Shown in pieces: positions 23,151 through 36,000 of a stretch of 64,000 nucleotides of DNA. Origin of the DNA: Panonychus citri (Eukaryota; Arthropoda; Arachnida; Trombidiformes; Tetranychidae); assembly GCF_014898815.1 (NCBI RefSeq), contig NW_026515406.1, positions 310,001 to 374,000 on the forward strand, given 5' to 3'. Every line of letters starts with the position of its first letter. Positions within the stretch are counted from its first letter, which is position 1. Below the pieces are notes generated by a model. The model saw nothing but the letters and a program-made list of their open reading frames with translations, made no database searches and was not told the origin of the DNA. Position numbers and translations under genes: made by a program.

Positions 23151-23793
23151 TAATAGATTCACCTGTCAGTTTAATCAACGAAATTTAAACTGAATTAATT
23201 TGTTATTTCAGGATTGATTTAACTACGTATTTATCTGTTATTGAATTAGATTTCTACGTGACGACTTTAGTTGAAAACAAAAGTGTAAATCTGATTAACA
23301 GTTTTACGTTTTTATTAATAGTAAATTGGATCAATATTTTGTTTAATCATTACAATTAAAGTAAAATTGAAATTCAACTGATTTAGACAAAGACAAAAGG
23401 TCATCCAGTACTTAAGAAACCATCCTTTGGTTGACCATTAAGCCAATTAGTGAATTGATCCTAAAAACCCAATTACAAAGGTGATAATTTGATTGTCCAC
23501 ATTGAATCAATTTCAAATTTATATTGGACTTGATTAAGAAATCAATTAATAAACAAGGGGCAAACATAATCAAAAATTGATTGATTGATTGAAAGGAGAA
23601 ACTTAGATATTAAGAATTAGTTTCTATTCTAATTGTTCTAAAGGTTTGATACAATTAACTAATCATTCACATAAGAATTGAAAATAAAAAAGGAAAGGGA
23701 AATCATCAATGTAACTAATGTTGCAACTATGGAGAGAGAGAGATGGAAAAATGAAAGATTTTAATTGTGGCAATGAAAATTAAATAGGAACAA

Positions 23794-25715
23794 TTAACTA
23801 ACCAAAAAGGGACCACCACTTCCCAACCTCCTTGATCCACATTCATGACAATATTTAGCTGATTGTGTTGAGTATTTGGTTCCACATTGGTGACAGAAAC
23901 GAGGAAGAATCAATTCCGACGAGGAATCAATTGATTCATGGGATGGACGAGATGAGCCCGATTCTGAGCTACCTGAGGTGCTATTACGATTATTTTCATC
24001 GACAGCACCGTTACCATTGTTTAAGATTAATCGGTCAAACAATTTAAGTCTTTCATCAGCAAACGAACCACCAGAATCTCCTTTTCCTTTCATCCTAATT
24101 AAATCCTGAGATTCCATTGATAACTGACCATTTTCCCCTCTCATGGGAGATAAACCTCTGGTTCGTACACCGGGAACGGTTTTCGGTATCATTGGGCCAG
24201 TAAAGTTTTCCGGTTTTCTCAATATTTCCGCTGGATTTTCAGTGTTGGCCAGAAATTTGGTCGTTATCGAATCGAGAGACGATCGAACATGATTTGGAAA
24301 TTTCTCCTTAAACTTCATCACCGGCGTTTTCGGATGTTGTTTACTCTGACCATCTTCCGCTTTCCACCGGGTCTTCACTCTACTTGGTGTATTATTACTG
24401 TTCGAATAATTGTGATTAACATGATTAGAATTAGAATTAATTCCATTGGCTCCACCACCGTTCACTAAACTACTGTTACTCTGATTATCTTTACGAGGAG
24501 GTGATCGATACCTTGACCCACCGGCGATCGTTTTTTTCTTGACTCGCGGAGAAAACAATTTACCATTACTATTAATCTCGCCGGTGGTTGATGATGATGA
24601 TGATGGAGATGATCCGACCCCTTGGATGATTAAATCTCCACCATTTGAATCACTCTCAATATCCGTTTTACTCAATCCTTCTGGATGATATTTTCGAATC
24701 CCTTTAACCTTATTAACTGTTCCCTTGGAACCATTTTGATGATTTAAATTGTTAACCTTTGGTGATCTTATGCTTCGAGATTTTTGTTCCTTACACCATG
24801 GAATATGCCGATCACCGGCCGCTTTACTAAATCGTCGGGAACAACATGGACACTCCACATAGCCTGGGGGAATTTTCTTCTTTCCATCTTCTTCTAATGG
24901 TTCGGGTTCCATTTTAACTCCTCTCGCTTCACGAATTGTCCTGATAAACTGTTCATGTTGATCTCGCCAATTCGATGATCTAGAAGTTGACTTATCGTCT
25001 ATACCTGGGTCACTTTCAATCATCTTCTTTGAACCATTTCCTTTTCCTCCTTTCGATTTAGATGGACTTGAATTTTTAATCGAACTCGATAAACTTGGAA
25101 CAAGTAGATCACCTTTTTCGTCGACCGGAGCTCGTTGTTTGGAAGAATCGAAAATATTTCTTTTCCTACGTTTCTGCTTCTCACATATTTCAACGTGTTT
25201 CACCTAATTAATAACAATTAAGAATCACAATCAACTCAATTGTAACAATTAAAACATCAAACGATCAAAGATCAACTACAAAACAACAAGGTAACGGTAA
25301 ATTTGATTCTCTTTTTCCATTGGTTTGATTGATCAATTTCTCTCATTAAAACCAATCAACCTTTGAAATGAACTTAATTATCAATCAAAAAATCTGACAA
25401 TTAACTAATTACAAGCATATAAAATCTATATTTCTACTTACCAATCTATCGGGTAAAAATTTCCTACTGCAAATGGAGCAAGCAACTAGTTCACTTGGTA
25501 TAACCTCGGAAGGTGAATTATTATTTTCTAATTGTTCTTTGAAAATTGAAACAGTTAAATCGCCATTTAATTGGATGGAAGATGATTGATTGATTGTTAT
25601 TGTGAGATAAAAAAGAAAACAATTAATTGATTAGCTGTCGATTAATAATACAAAATGTATCATCCAAATTTCATTGATAAAAAGTGGAAACAATTTTCTT
25701 ACCTGATGATTGCAT
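23794..25715 (-). CDS. Zinc finger C2HC domain-containing protein 1 (ZC2HC1-like)
   Basis: Three exons on the minus strand join in frame: 25715-25703 (a 13-base first coding exon), 25536-25442, 25203-23794, giving 505 aa. The first C2HC finger spans the exon 2/3 splice: CSICSRKFLPDRL then VKHVEIC. The second is CPCCSRRFSKAAGDRHIPWC at about residue 160. Long Ser/Asn/Gly-rich disordered linkers follow. Near the C-terminus FCHQCGTKYS and KYCHECGSRR make a CxxC...CxxC zinc ribbon. The paired C2HC fingers define the ZC2HC1 family; molecular roles are poorly known, with links to cilia and spermatogenesis in some members. The acceptor of exon 2 was chosen because it preserves phase with the tiny first exon and sits about 60 bases below a branchpoint-like CTAAT. 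Confidence 0.8.
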
Positions 25716-27042
25716 TGACACAAGGAAAAAAGTGAAACCCCAATTATTTTAGATAATTATGATTCCAATCCAAACAATTAAATCATAATTAACAACATGG
25801 CCATCTAATAAATCACACAATTAACTAGGCTATTGGAAAGGCTCGTATTCACTTGATGAAATTGCGTCGATTTTGTTAACAAGTTTACTTGATGTTATCT
25901 CCATGGTGAAGATCAATTTACTAATCAAAACAAACGAAACCCAAACAATTACCAGTTTTTCGTGACCAGAAAACCAGAAAACCCAAAAAAAGGTCCATAG
26001 GTTCATCTATGTTGATATTTAATTGTGAAAGGAAAAAGGTTAATTTGGTTATTAATATCGTTGAATAATTAAGAGACATTGATTGTTGTAAAAAGAGAGA
26101 GAGAGAGAGAAATGATTTCTCTCCATTAGTTTAATTGTGAGATTTAATTATAAAGAGATGATTCTATTAATTATATAAATGATTTAAAGAAAATTAAAGC
26201 TGCTTTTGTTTAAATGGAACCAAATTGATTAAGATATAAATTATTACAATTAAGATTTTTTTTTTCGTTGTCAACCTTTCGATGTGTCATATAACAATTA
26301 ATGTATTCAAATTTAGTGAATTGGATTTTTTTGCTTCTTCTGTCAGTTTGATCAAAATGGATTATTGATTTAGTTAATTGCTACCATTTTGACCAATTAC
26401 AATTAAGATGATTAAATTATAATAAAATAAATACAATTGTTGATAATTTTGATTGAAGATCTGTTGGAAATAATAAAGGGGAGGAAAATGCAAATTATGT
26501 TAACTTAATTGTTGTAATTAGTCAACTCGTATCGATGATAAGATTAATCAAATCTATTGATTGTTTGTTTTCCTGTAAATTGCTATAATGTTTAAATGCT
26601 AACAAATTGTAAATTGAAAACTTTGGTGAAATATAATTAGAAAAAGGTGAAAATAACTCAAGGACTTAAAGGTTAATTAGTTGATTGTAAAAATTCCAAA
26701 TCAACTAAATCACAAGTGTAATTAAAATTGATTGAAAATACAATCGGTGAGAGGGAAAATAAAAGCTTAAAATAGATAGATAGTTAATTGAGATGATGAT
26801 CAAAAATGAATGATAATGATGATTAATTAATTAGTTAAAATGCTTAATCAAAATTAAAAGCCAGGGAATTAGAGAAACGGAAAGTTAATCAATGTGAAAC
26901 AAAACTAATCATGTTAATATTGACTATTTTTTTCACCTTCTACTTTTGTGACTAAGATGATTGAGAAAATTGTCTTAAAATAATCAACAATCATAGGAAT
27001 TAAAATTAGTAAAAAATCAATTTAAAAACAATTAATCTTCAG
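25716..27042. other. Gap between ZC2HC1 promoter and dystrophin 3' end
   Basis: 1.3 kb, very AT-rich, no coding exon seen. The first part should be the ZC2HC1 promoter, and the part nearest 27042 the dystrophin 3' UTR. Contains a GA microsatellite near 26096-26111 and dense CAATTAA-type words. Confidence 0.5.
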
Positions 27043-30000
27043 CTATCTGTTAGCAGTTTCGTCAGAGTGATTAGCAATGTTGGATGATTGATGATGATTA
27101 AGATGATGATGAGAATCGGAAGATCCATTAACCCGTAGCGAGGCCATACTGTTGTTAGTTGAATAGTGTAATCGCCCAGCCGAGGATAATAGTTTGGCCG
27201 GAGTAGCGTAATCGCTGTGTGTCGATCGCAGGGTGTTGGATAAACTCGTTGCATCGGGAAATTTGGACAAAAATTGTCGCAATCGTTTCAAAGTGGCTTC
27301 CAGGCGTTTGTTTTGCTCTTCAAGAAGGATACGTTTCACTTCAAGTTCGTCTTCTTTAGATCGTAAGGCTTTCTTTTCAGCGGATAGAATTTCCTCCCTG
27401 GATGAGATTAAAGATGCATATGGATCCACTTCCGCTTTAACTGTAAGTATATCACCTCCTCCCCTGGTCAGTGAGCCAATGGTTGAATAATGGTGAGAAT
27501 CACTTTGGACATTAGTTGAGCTCTTTCCGTTAACTTGTTGGCTCTTTTTGATCTTTAATCGTTCATATTCAGCCTGTAATTGCCTGAAAATAGTGAAAAA
27601 TCAACCAAATTAATAATTAGTCAAAGAAAATATTGAAATTCAAAATGGAAACAAACAAGTCCAATGATTAACTTTATTTCTAATCAAATGTATTGATTTA
27701 ATATTGGATTGAAATGATGTTAATAGCAATTGAAAATGAGACTGAGTAGATGAAAAAATCGATGATTAAAACAGCTATTGTTATCAATTTAATCAACTGA
27801 TTAACCTGATCAACCTAAAGTGAAAATTGGTAGCAACTATTACTAACCTATTTTCTTGTTCTAATCCATTAATAATGGATTCTAGTTCATTACGTTGATC
27901 TGGGGCAATTGTGGTAATCAATCGATCACGAGGAATGGTGAGTGAACTGATATCATACTCTGGATGATATTGAGCATTAGATTGACGGTCATCATCACTA
28001 TTGAGCAAAAAAAAGAGTTAGAAACGAAACATAATTAGAATAACAATTAACTCAAAATGATATAAGAAAATATTGATATTAACTCACAGTTCTTCGTAAT
28101 TGTCAAAGTTGCGATCTTGTCCATCGTCCAGTTCCACTTCCGCTAATCGACTAGCATATATTTCAAGTTTTGAATGCATATCAAGAGAGTCCGGATGTTG
28201 GAGTGTATGTGTCGGAGAGTTGAGGTGACCTTCATTTGTGTTTACATCGGCATCACTTTCAACCGTTTGAACGGGAAGATAACCAAATTTTGGATGCCGT
28301 TTAAAGTATCGTTTGGATTTAAATTTGTTCCGTATGATTCGAGTAAAATCTTTTATATCTTGACCTGAGGAAGTGGTCAGACAATATTCTTGCATTGGAT
28401 GGATGTTTTTATGATTTTTCAAAGTTCGACCAGAAAAGAAACAAATTTGACACATATCAAAGTTAAAACAAAGTAAACACTTATATCTGAATCCAATGAT
28501 TGGAAATTGTTTACAAACGTTACACTTTGATTGGTGTTTAGCCTTTTCAGCGGCTGCTAAACGATGAAGAACAGGAAGCCAAACGGTTGATTGAGGTTCT
28601 CGTTGTAACCAGGCAAGAAAATCGATCAATTCAATTTCAGATTTACGTGCGGCAAGGTCAAAACACGATCGGACACTTGGTTCAACATTGTTTCCACCAA
28701 AAGCAATCTCTCCCAAGAGACGAGGCACTTGAATAAAATCGTGTAACAATATTCCCAAAGCTCGTTCATCAACTAGTCCGTTATCAGCGACTACATTGAA
28801 CATATCTGTCAATCGAGAAAATTATATTCCAAATTAATAAACTAGGAAACAAAATGGATAGAAAATAACAGTTCTCACATCGATATTTTTCCTCTAAAGT
28901 TCCTTTGCATAAAGTAACCAGGCCAATTTTCAAAGAGAGAGCTCGAATAAAACCAGTTCGATTAGCACTGAAATCAAATTGGAAAAAGAATAGAAAAAAT
29001 TCATCACTTATTATTCAATTAAATTAGTATAACAAACTACTTACGTATCGTACAAATTAAGTAACCAATTAAGACATAAATCGATTGATAAAGGTACATT
29101 AATTACAATCGCTTGATCACCTGAAGCCGTTGCTGTGTAAATTGTTTGAAGGACTGTTATTATTTCCGGTACATTGAGGTGTTTCTCATTTTGTCCCGCT
29201 AATCCACAATTGTAGAAGATTTCGATTAATCCATCAAATTTAACCAAATCAAGGCATAAGTGACGTTGGACTGATCTTAATTTCATCGCAGTTCGATAAG
29301 CTGAATATCTAACTTCGTTAAACTCATTTAGGGTGTTAATGAGTTCAGTCATTTTAGGATGATCCCAATGGGTTGTCTCAGTTTCATGACTATAATAAGA
29401 AAGACGAAAAAGTCAATAACAATTGGATGAAATTTTGATAATTAATCAGATTGACTTGGGTAAAATGCTCACTTTATATAATATGGAACCTTATTGAAAG
29501 CGACTGCTCTTTCCCATGGATTTTCAACTGCGTCATTTAGGAAACGCTGTTGAGCTGTATTGTGATCGATTACTGCTTGTTCCAAGTTTTTCCTTCTCTC
29601 TTCGATAGAGACTTGAATTAACTTCCAACGAGTATTTAGTTCCTCCAAACAATTAAGAACTCCATCAGAAAGTAACACTTGAGATCCACTGATTCGGGTT
29701 GCTGATCCATTCATTTGATCAACAAACCTTTGAAGTGGATAAATATTATCTCTGAATGTTTGAAGCTCGTTCAGAACTTCAGGAAGTTGATCAACAGCAA
29801 TCTCAGAGATCGGTATCCATTTATTTCTGGTCATATCGGCTATGCAAAGTTTAGATGATAATTCATCCATTTGGAATTGTAATTTAACCATTTTCTGGAA
29901 AAAAGTTTTAGAAAACAAGTAAAAAAGAGTCAAATTAGTAACAATTAACAATTTCAATGATAATAAATGAGCAATGACAACTAGAAACTTACTCTCATTA

Positions 30001-33000
30001 TATCATCTAATCGTCTTTTCCTATGGTCAATTACTTTTAATAATTCTGACCATTTTTCGGATAATCTTTCAACTTCCCATTGGATACTTTGAGTTATCTT
30101 GTTAATTTCACCTTTATCACGATTTCTGGACCCACTAATCTCATCGTAACCTGGAAAATTAAACAGAAAAACAAATTAGACAATTGCAAGATTAATCAAT
30201 AATTTTTAAGTTGAAAATTCACCATCAACAATTTATAATAAAGAAAAACTTTTTAAGATCAGGAAAAAAAATTCTGACATTTCTATCAATCAATAGATAA
30301 ACATTCAAATACACCAAAGGACATTTTCATTTGCCACGGAATTTGTATTGATATTTATTACCATTATCATTATGATCTTAATATAAAAAATACACAATAG
30401 AGATGGTGATGAAAGAGAAATCCATAAGTAGAAAAAATAAATTGTTATGGAATGACCATAGAAACCAAATCATATTATTCAAGTTGATCATCGTAATCAT
30501 CATGAAAAAAAATATGATTAACCGTATAGGTTAAGATTTGCTGGTCATCATCATCATCATCTTGATGACAAGATCATTTTTTTCATCAAATGTTTGACCA
30601 AATATAAGTTATTGCTTTTGGGAAGATTATATATATTGTTGAAGGAGTTTTTGATTAGGTAAATAATATCATGAAAAATATGAATATAAAGATATTTATT
30701 TACCTTGAGAATCACCTTTTGAAAGGTGTGATCGACCGGACATTAGAGTTGTCTCAATGATTGGCCTCTCTTCATCCAGTGAAAGACTCAGGTTGGTCAG
30801 ATCATCTTGTTGCTTGGTCAGTGAGGAAACATCACCAATAATATCACCCAATGAGCTGTAATCACTTCGCTTTTTAATTACCCATTCATTTAATTCACGC
30901 AATGAAAGTAGCAGTTGATTCAATTCATCGCCAGAATTTGCCTCGAGGCGAATTTGTAAAGCAAGCATTTTCTCCTTCAAACTATTCCAACGATAACTTG
31001 ATATATCTAATTAATCACAATACAAAGAAATACAATTAAATCAAATAATCAAACAGAAAAACAATAAAAAAAAAACCTTTCCAAAAGTTCAGCAAAACGA
31101 ATAACTTTCAAAATAAACATGAATTACAATTCATCTAATCAATTTTCGTAGAAAACAATTAAATACTTACTTTTATTCATTGTTTCTAATTCTGCACTCT
31201 GATCATCTTCCAAAACATCATGGTCCTTGTTATTATCGTTACTAGAGATGGAATTTAAATCCTCATGAATTGCAATTTGTTTCTAATGGAAAATTAAATT
31301 GTAAACTTTAATGTTAGATGAAATGTTAACACAATAAGTAAACAAATGATTAACTCTTTCTAATCTGATGATTAATGTATTGTTAACATAATTATATGAA
31401 AACATAAATGATTAATTAATTGTTAGCTTTAAATTGTAGACAACTTAAGATAACATTGAAATGGTAAAAAATTAGAGACTCGTAGTGATGGGAAAAGAGT
31501 TGATGGAGATGAAAGATGAATGAGAAAGAGGAAAAAGAAAAGGTTTTCAGATCTCTGAACATATTATGTAATCGACATCGAGCAAACTCGTGTAATAGAA
31601 TAAGATATTAAAAAAAAACGTCGAAAAGAATCATTTGACATAAGAAGACAATCGAAGGCAATTAGTTAATCAACAGATACGACAAAATTGGAAGAATACT
31701 AAACAATTGATAATTTAAATCATTAGCAATTGGTTGGATTATGAGAGTGTTACTATTTCTTTGGTTTGATTGGAGTTAATTTGTATCGATATCGATGCCA
31801 AGGAAAAAGACGAAAAGTTCAAAGAGGACGAAAAAGTCATCATCTTCATCGTCATCATCACCATCATCTAGTTCATCGTTGTCTTCATTGTCATCTTTAT
31901 CTCCGTTAGATCTTGAAACTTTAAAATCTGGTCCGATTTCAATTGAGCATTTAGATGATGAAGCTAATAAAAGTAAGTCATTTTTCTGATATTATATGAG
32001 ACAATTTAATCATTTCGAATTAATTAAAAGGTAAACGAAATGTTGAAGAAAAGGATGACCTGGAGGGCGGTGGTATTTCAGAAATTTTTCACAATGTTGC
32101 GAGGTCGATTACACCTTTGTTATCACCGATATTAAGAAAAGTGTCATCATCTCGATCAAAATCTCGGTCAAGATCTCGGTCAAGATCTCAGTCAAATTCA
32201 TCTTCAGATCAACGGGTATCCGATGAAGATAAGAAAAAAGTAACAATTTTGGTACCAAGTGATGGAAAAACGATAGACACTTCATCTGGTGTTAATTCAA
32301 GAGATCTTTTTAAACCATCTAGAAGCAAAACAAGCTCGAATTCTGATTCTAAATTAGATTTGAATAATTTTCAAGAGAAACACTCGAGTAGCAGACAAAG
32401 TCTACGGAGCAGTAAACGAGGTCGAAGTACTCAGAGTAGAGGTAGAAAATCAACAAACAGTCAAAGGGGAAGTAAAAGAAAACCTCAATCACGCGCTCGG
32501 CTTAGCTCGAGATCTTCAGCAAGATCTAGAACACGATCGAAAAGAGGATCTGGTGGTTTATCATCAATGCAAAGTCGAAGTAGAAGCAGAAGTCGAAGTC
32601 GAAGCAAAAATCAAAGTCGAAGTCGAAGCAAAAATCCAAGTCAAAGTCAAAGTCGAAGTCGAAGTTCAAGTCACAGTCGAAGTAGAAGTCGAAGCCGAAG
32701 CCGAAGTCTAAGTTCAAGTCAATCTTCACTTGATTCAACGACAAGTGTCCCTTATAAAAGTCATAGTAAATTTCGGAAATCGCGAAATCGATCAAGAAGA
32801 AGCAAGAGAATTTAAAAATCCAAATTTAAATTAAAGAATCTGAACCAATCGAAACGCGAATTAAATCACCATAATTAACTTTTCTATCAATTTTACCCCT
32901 TTAATTATTCAATTTGAGAATCACTTGATTGAAAAAAAGGGAAAATATTAATACAATCAAGTGTACAAAGCAAGAGATTATATAATAAATCAACTTTTTT

Positions 33001-36000
33001 CCACTTGATTAACAAAATCAGATGATTAAGATAATAAAAAAATATCGAAATCAAGATTAAATTTTCCAAGGTAATTGATAATTTAACTAATGGGTTTTCT
33101 GTTTGATCAAACAAATGGAAGATCATTACTAATGTAATTGTAAATGACAAAAGTGTGAAAAAGGTTTGATTGTTAATAATGAAAGTTATCATCAATGATT
33201 TACTGATTGTATTTAGTGTAACATAAAAATGACTGGCTAATACCTTTTTTTATCATCCATTGATAGTATATCATAAACTGAATTAAAGGTCATTTAGTGA
33301 GCAGGAAAACTGAATGGACAGTTGATATTCAATGTTATCAGTGAAGAAACAAAATCAGATTAACTCTAATAGTCTAATAAAAATGTATTAAAGTGATGAT
33401 GAAAATAACGACATCTCATTATTAAAGATACAACTGACACATTATATTACTAAAAGCTGATACAAATAAACCAATTGTGTGAATAAAATATTTAAATTGT
33501 TAAGAATCAGAAAGATGGATGCAAAAAATTAAGTTAATTGAATTCACTCAAGAAGTTGCAAAGAGGAGACAAAATTTACAAGCAATCAAATTGGAATCAG
33601 ATTGAACAATAATGATTAAACTAAAATAATCAAATTGTATTCATTTGATCAAATAAGCTGAAAGTCATCAACCTAAATTATCAAAGATTTTACTCTCTGA
33701 ATCTAAATCATGAACCATTTATGAACCAAGTAGGATATGAATTGATGATGAAGATAATCATCAAAAATCCCGCATCAATAACAAAAGGAATGACAAACCA
33801 TTATCTCTCTAATGAAAGTCAATGTATTCAGATTATCAAGTGAACACAATAGGATTAAGATATGAGGATGAAAAGTGAAGATCGTTAGATTAAATCCTCT
33901 GATCATGCTTCTTATGGTGAATATTAGATAATATAAATATATCATTTCCATGAAATAATACAACACAATTTTTATGGAGAAATTATAACGATTAGAGCGA
34001 GAGAGTTAAATTTTAATCTTACCTCAATTTGATTGACAATATTTTTCAATTGTTCTAATACTCTCTCATCAGAACAATCTTTAAATGTAATTGCGATATA
34101 ATCAACTTGAGAATTAAGCCAATTGTACCATTCAGTTGAACTTGGATCAGCGTTTAATCTCATCTTTTTATGGAGTAATTCACGTTTGCCCTTAAGGCAA
34201 TCCATCTTTTCTTTCAAGAAACTTGGAGGTTTGTGTCCGAATTTATTTGCATCGTTTTCAATTTCTTGTAACATAACAATTAATTTCTCGTAATTGGTTT
34301 CATGTACCTGAAAATAAATAAAAATAAATTATTTAGTATGAGAAGATACAATATACAGATTCCAATGTTTTCGATTACAATTGATTATTGGTTCATTTAG
34401 ATGGACAATTTTTCTTTTCATGAGAGTGTTTATCTATCAACTATGTAAATAAATGATAACAATTAAGAAAATTGTTCTGGTTATACATACACTTGCATCT
34501 TCGATAGGTTTAGTTTCTTCCTCTAAATGAGTAGATGTCCAATCAATTTCATCGTCCAACATTCGTGAGACCACTTTGAAACTGGTCAAGTATTTGTCAA
34601 TAGAAATACGAGCTTCAGGTAAACCAATGATTAACTGGGAACAAAATTAAAACAAAAGAGTTAAATTAATTGTTAATTATATTGGCAATTAGAACATTAT
34701 TTGATTGAAAACCTACTTTGAAAAAATCTTTTTCCATGGTATCAACATCTTTTTCAATGATCATTGTTGGAGCTAATTGAATGGTCATCATGTTTAACCA
34801 TTGAGTTTGTAATTCTTGTTCAAGAAACTACAGAGAGAAAATGAATTAATGAATTGAAGAAATTTTTTCTTAATTAGATGATTAAAGGAAATTTAGTTAC
34901 CTTGACTTCGTTTTGTAAGATATTCGCCATCTCGAAGCTTTCAATTTTACCCTCTAATTTGGCTAAAGTTTTGTTAACCTTTCCAATCCAAGTTTCCAGT
35001 TGATTCCAATATCCAAGAACGTCCATATTTTTGTCCTCGTTGTGAAGTCGCTCTTTACGCCAGGCCAAATCACGAACTACTGATTTCCACTTTTCATCAA
35101 TCAAAGTAATACGATCAACAAGCTTCTCCCCACCATCGGGTAGATCGGCCATAATTTTTTTAGTCATTACTTTGAAAGTGCCAAAAACGGGTACATGCTC
35201 GTTGAAAGCGGTTCTCAAAGGTTCGTCCTCTTTTTTAGCTACTTCGATGTTCAACTCACCAGTTGGCAATCGACTAGCGGCTAATGTTTTCTCGGCCATA
35301 TCAAGGAATGATTTAATTTGATTGAAAGTTGTATCGTTCTGAATTCGTGTCTCTTTAGCAAACCACCAACGTCGATGACGTTTCATAAATGATTCTCGAA
35401 GTGCTTGCCAATGGGTCCAAATGGATTCTATCAGTGGTATATATTCAGATCCTTGGGGATGAATAGTGTTGATCATCATTTTCTCAGCAACCATTTTATG
35501 AATCTTAGGCTTATGGGATTCCATAGTGTTTTGTATCTTCTTTAAGGCACCTAATTGTTGCTTTTGTTCAATAAAATCACCTTTGTTCAAAATCTCACAT
35601 GTATTCAAATAAATTTGAATGTTTTGTAATTCGTAATCAATATCTTCCAATTCGGGAAGAGTAAAAAAATTGAGCAATTTAACTGTGTTACTTTCTGTTG
35701 TTCTTGTTGTTGATAATATTGGAAGACCTTCGGAAGCAGCGGTTGCAGTTATGGTTCTTGATAATGAACCTTTACGACTAGTAGTTGACTTTGGAGACGA
35801 TTGATTGGAATCAATTCCTTCGGATAAATCGATTGACCGTTGAAGTCCAAGTTGTCGTTGTTTACTAAGTGATTTCAATGAGGATGATTGTTTTGTCGTT
35901 AATTGTGTCAAATCGGAACTATTACTTCTAGTAGTAAATTCGGAATTATATTTACGAGACATTTTCTCCTCCAAAAGTTCAAAATCGGAAACAATTGTCT

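Larger units (their letters stand above)
22377..23793. other. Intergenic, with palindrome, hairpin and a compositionally distinct segment
   Basis: No intact gene. Holds a 14-base palindrome (22557-22570), a perfect inverted repeat (22615-22644), and a segment of visibly higher GC (about 22670-23150) that carries interrupted frames on both strands. The part next to 23793 is probably the 3' UTR of the ZC2HC1 gene. Confidence 0.5.
31283..34022 (-). other. Dystrophin intron 8, host of a nested gene
   Basis: 2.74 kb intron, much larger than most of the others in this gene. It contains the complete + strand RS-repeat gene (31795-32815). Outside that gene, 32816-34022 is AT-rich and shows nothing recognised. 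Confidence 0.75.

Noticed and set aside
32526..32795. Asp/Phe repeat frame opposite the RS gene
   Set aside because: Reverse-strand shadow of the AGTCGA repeat array.
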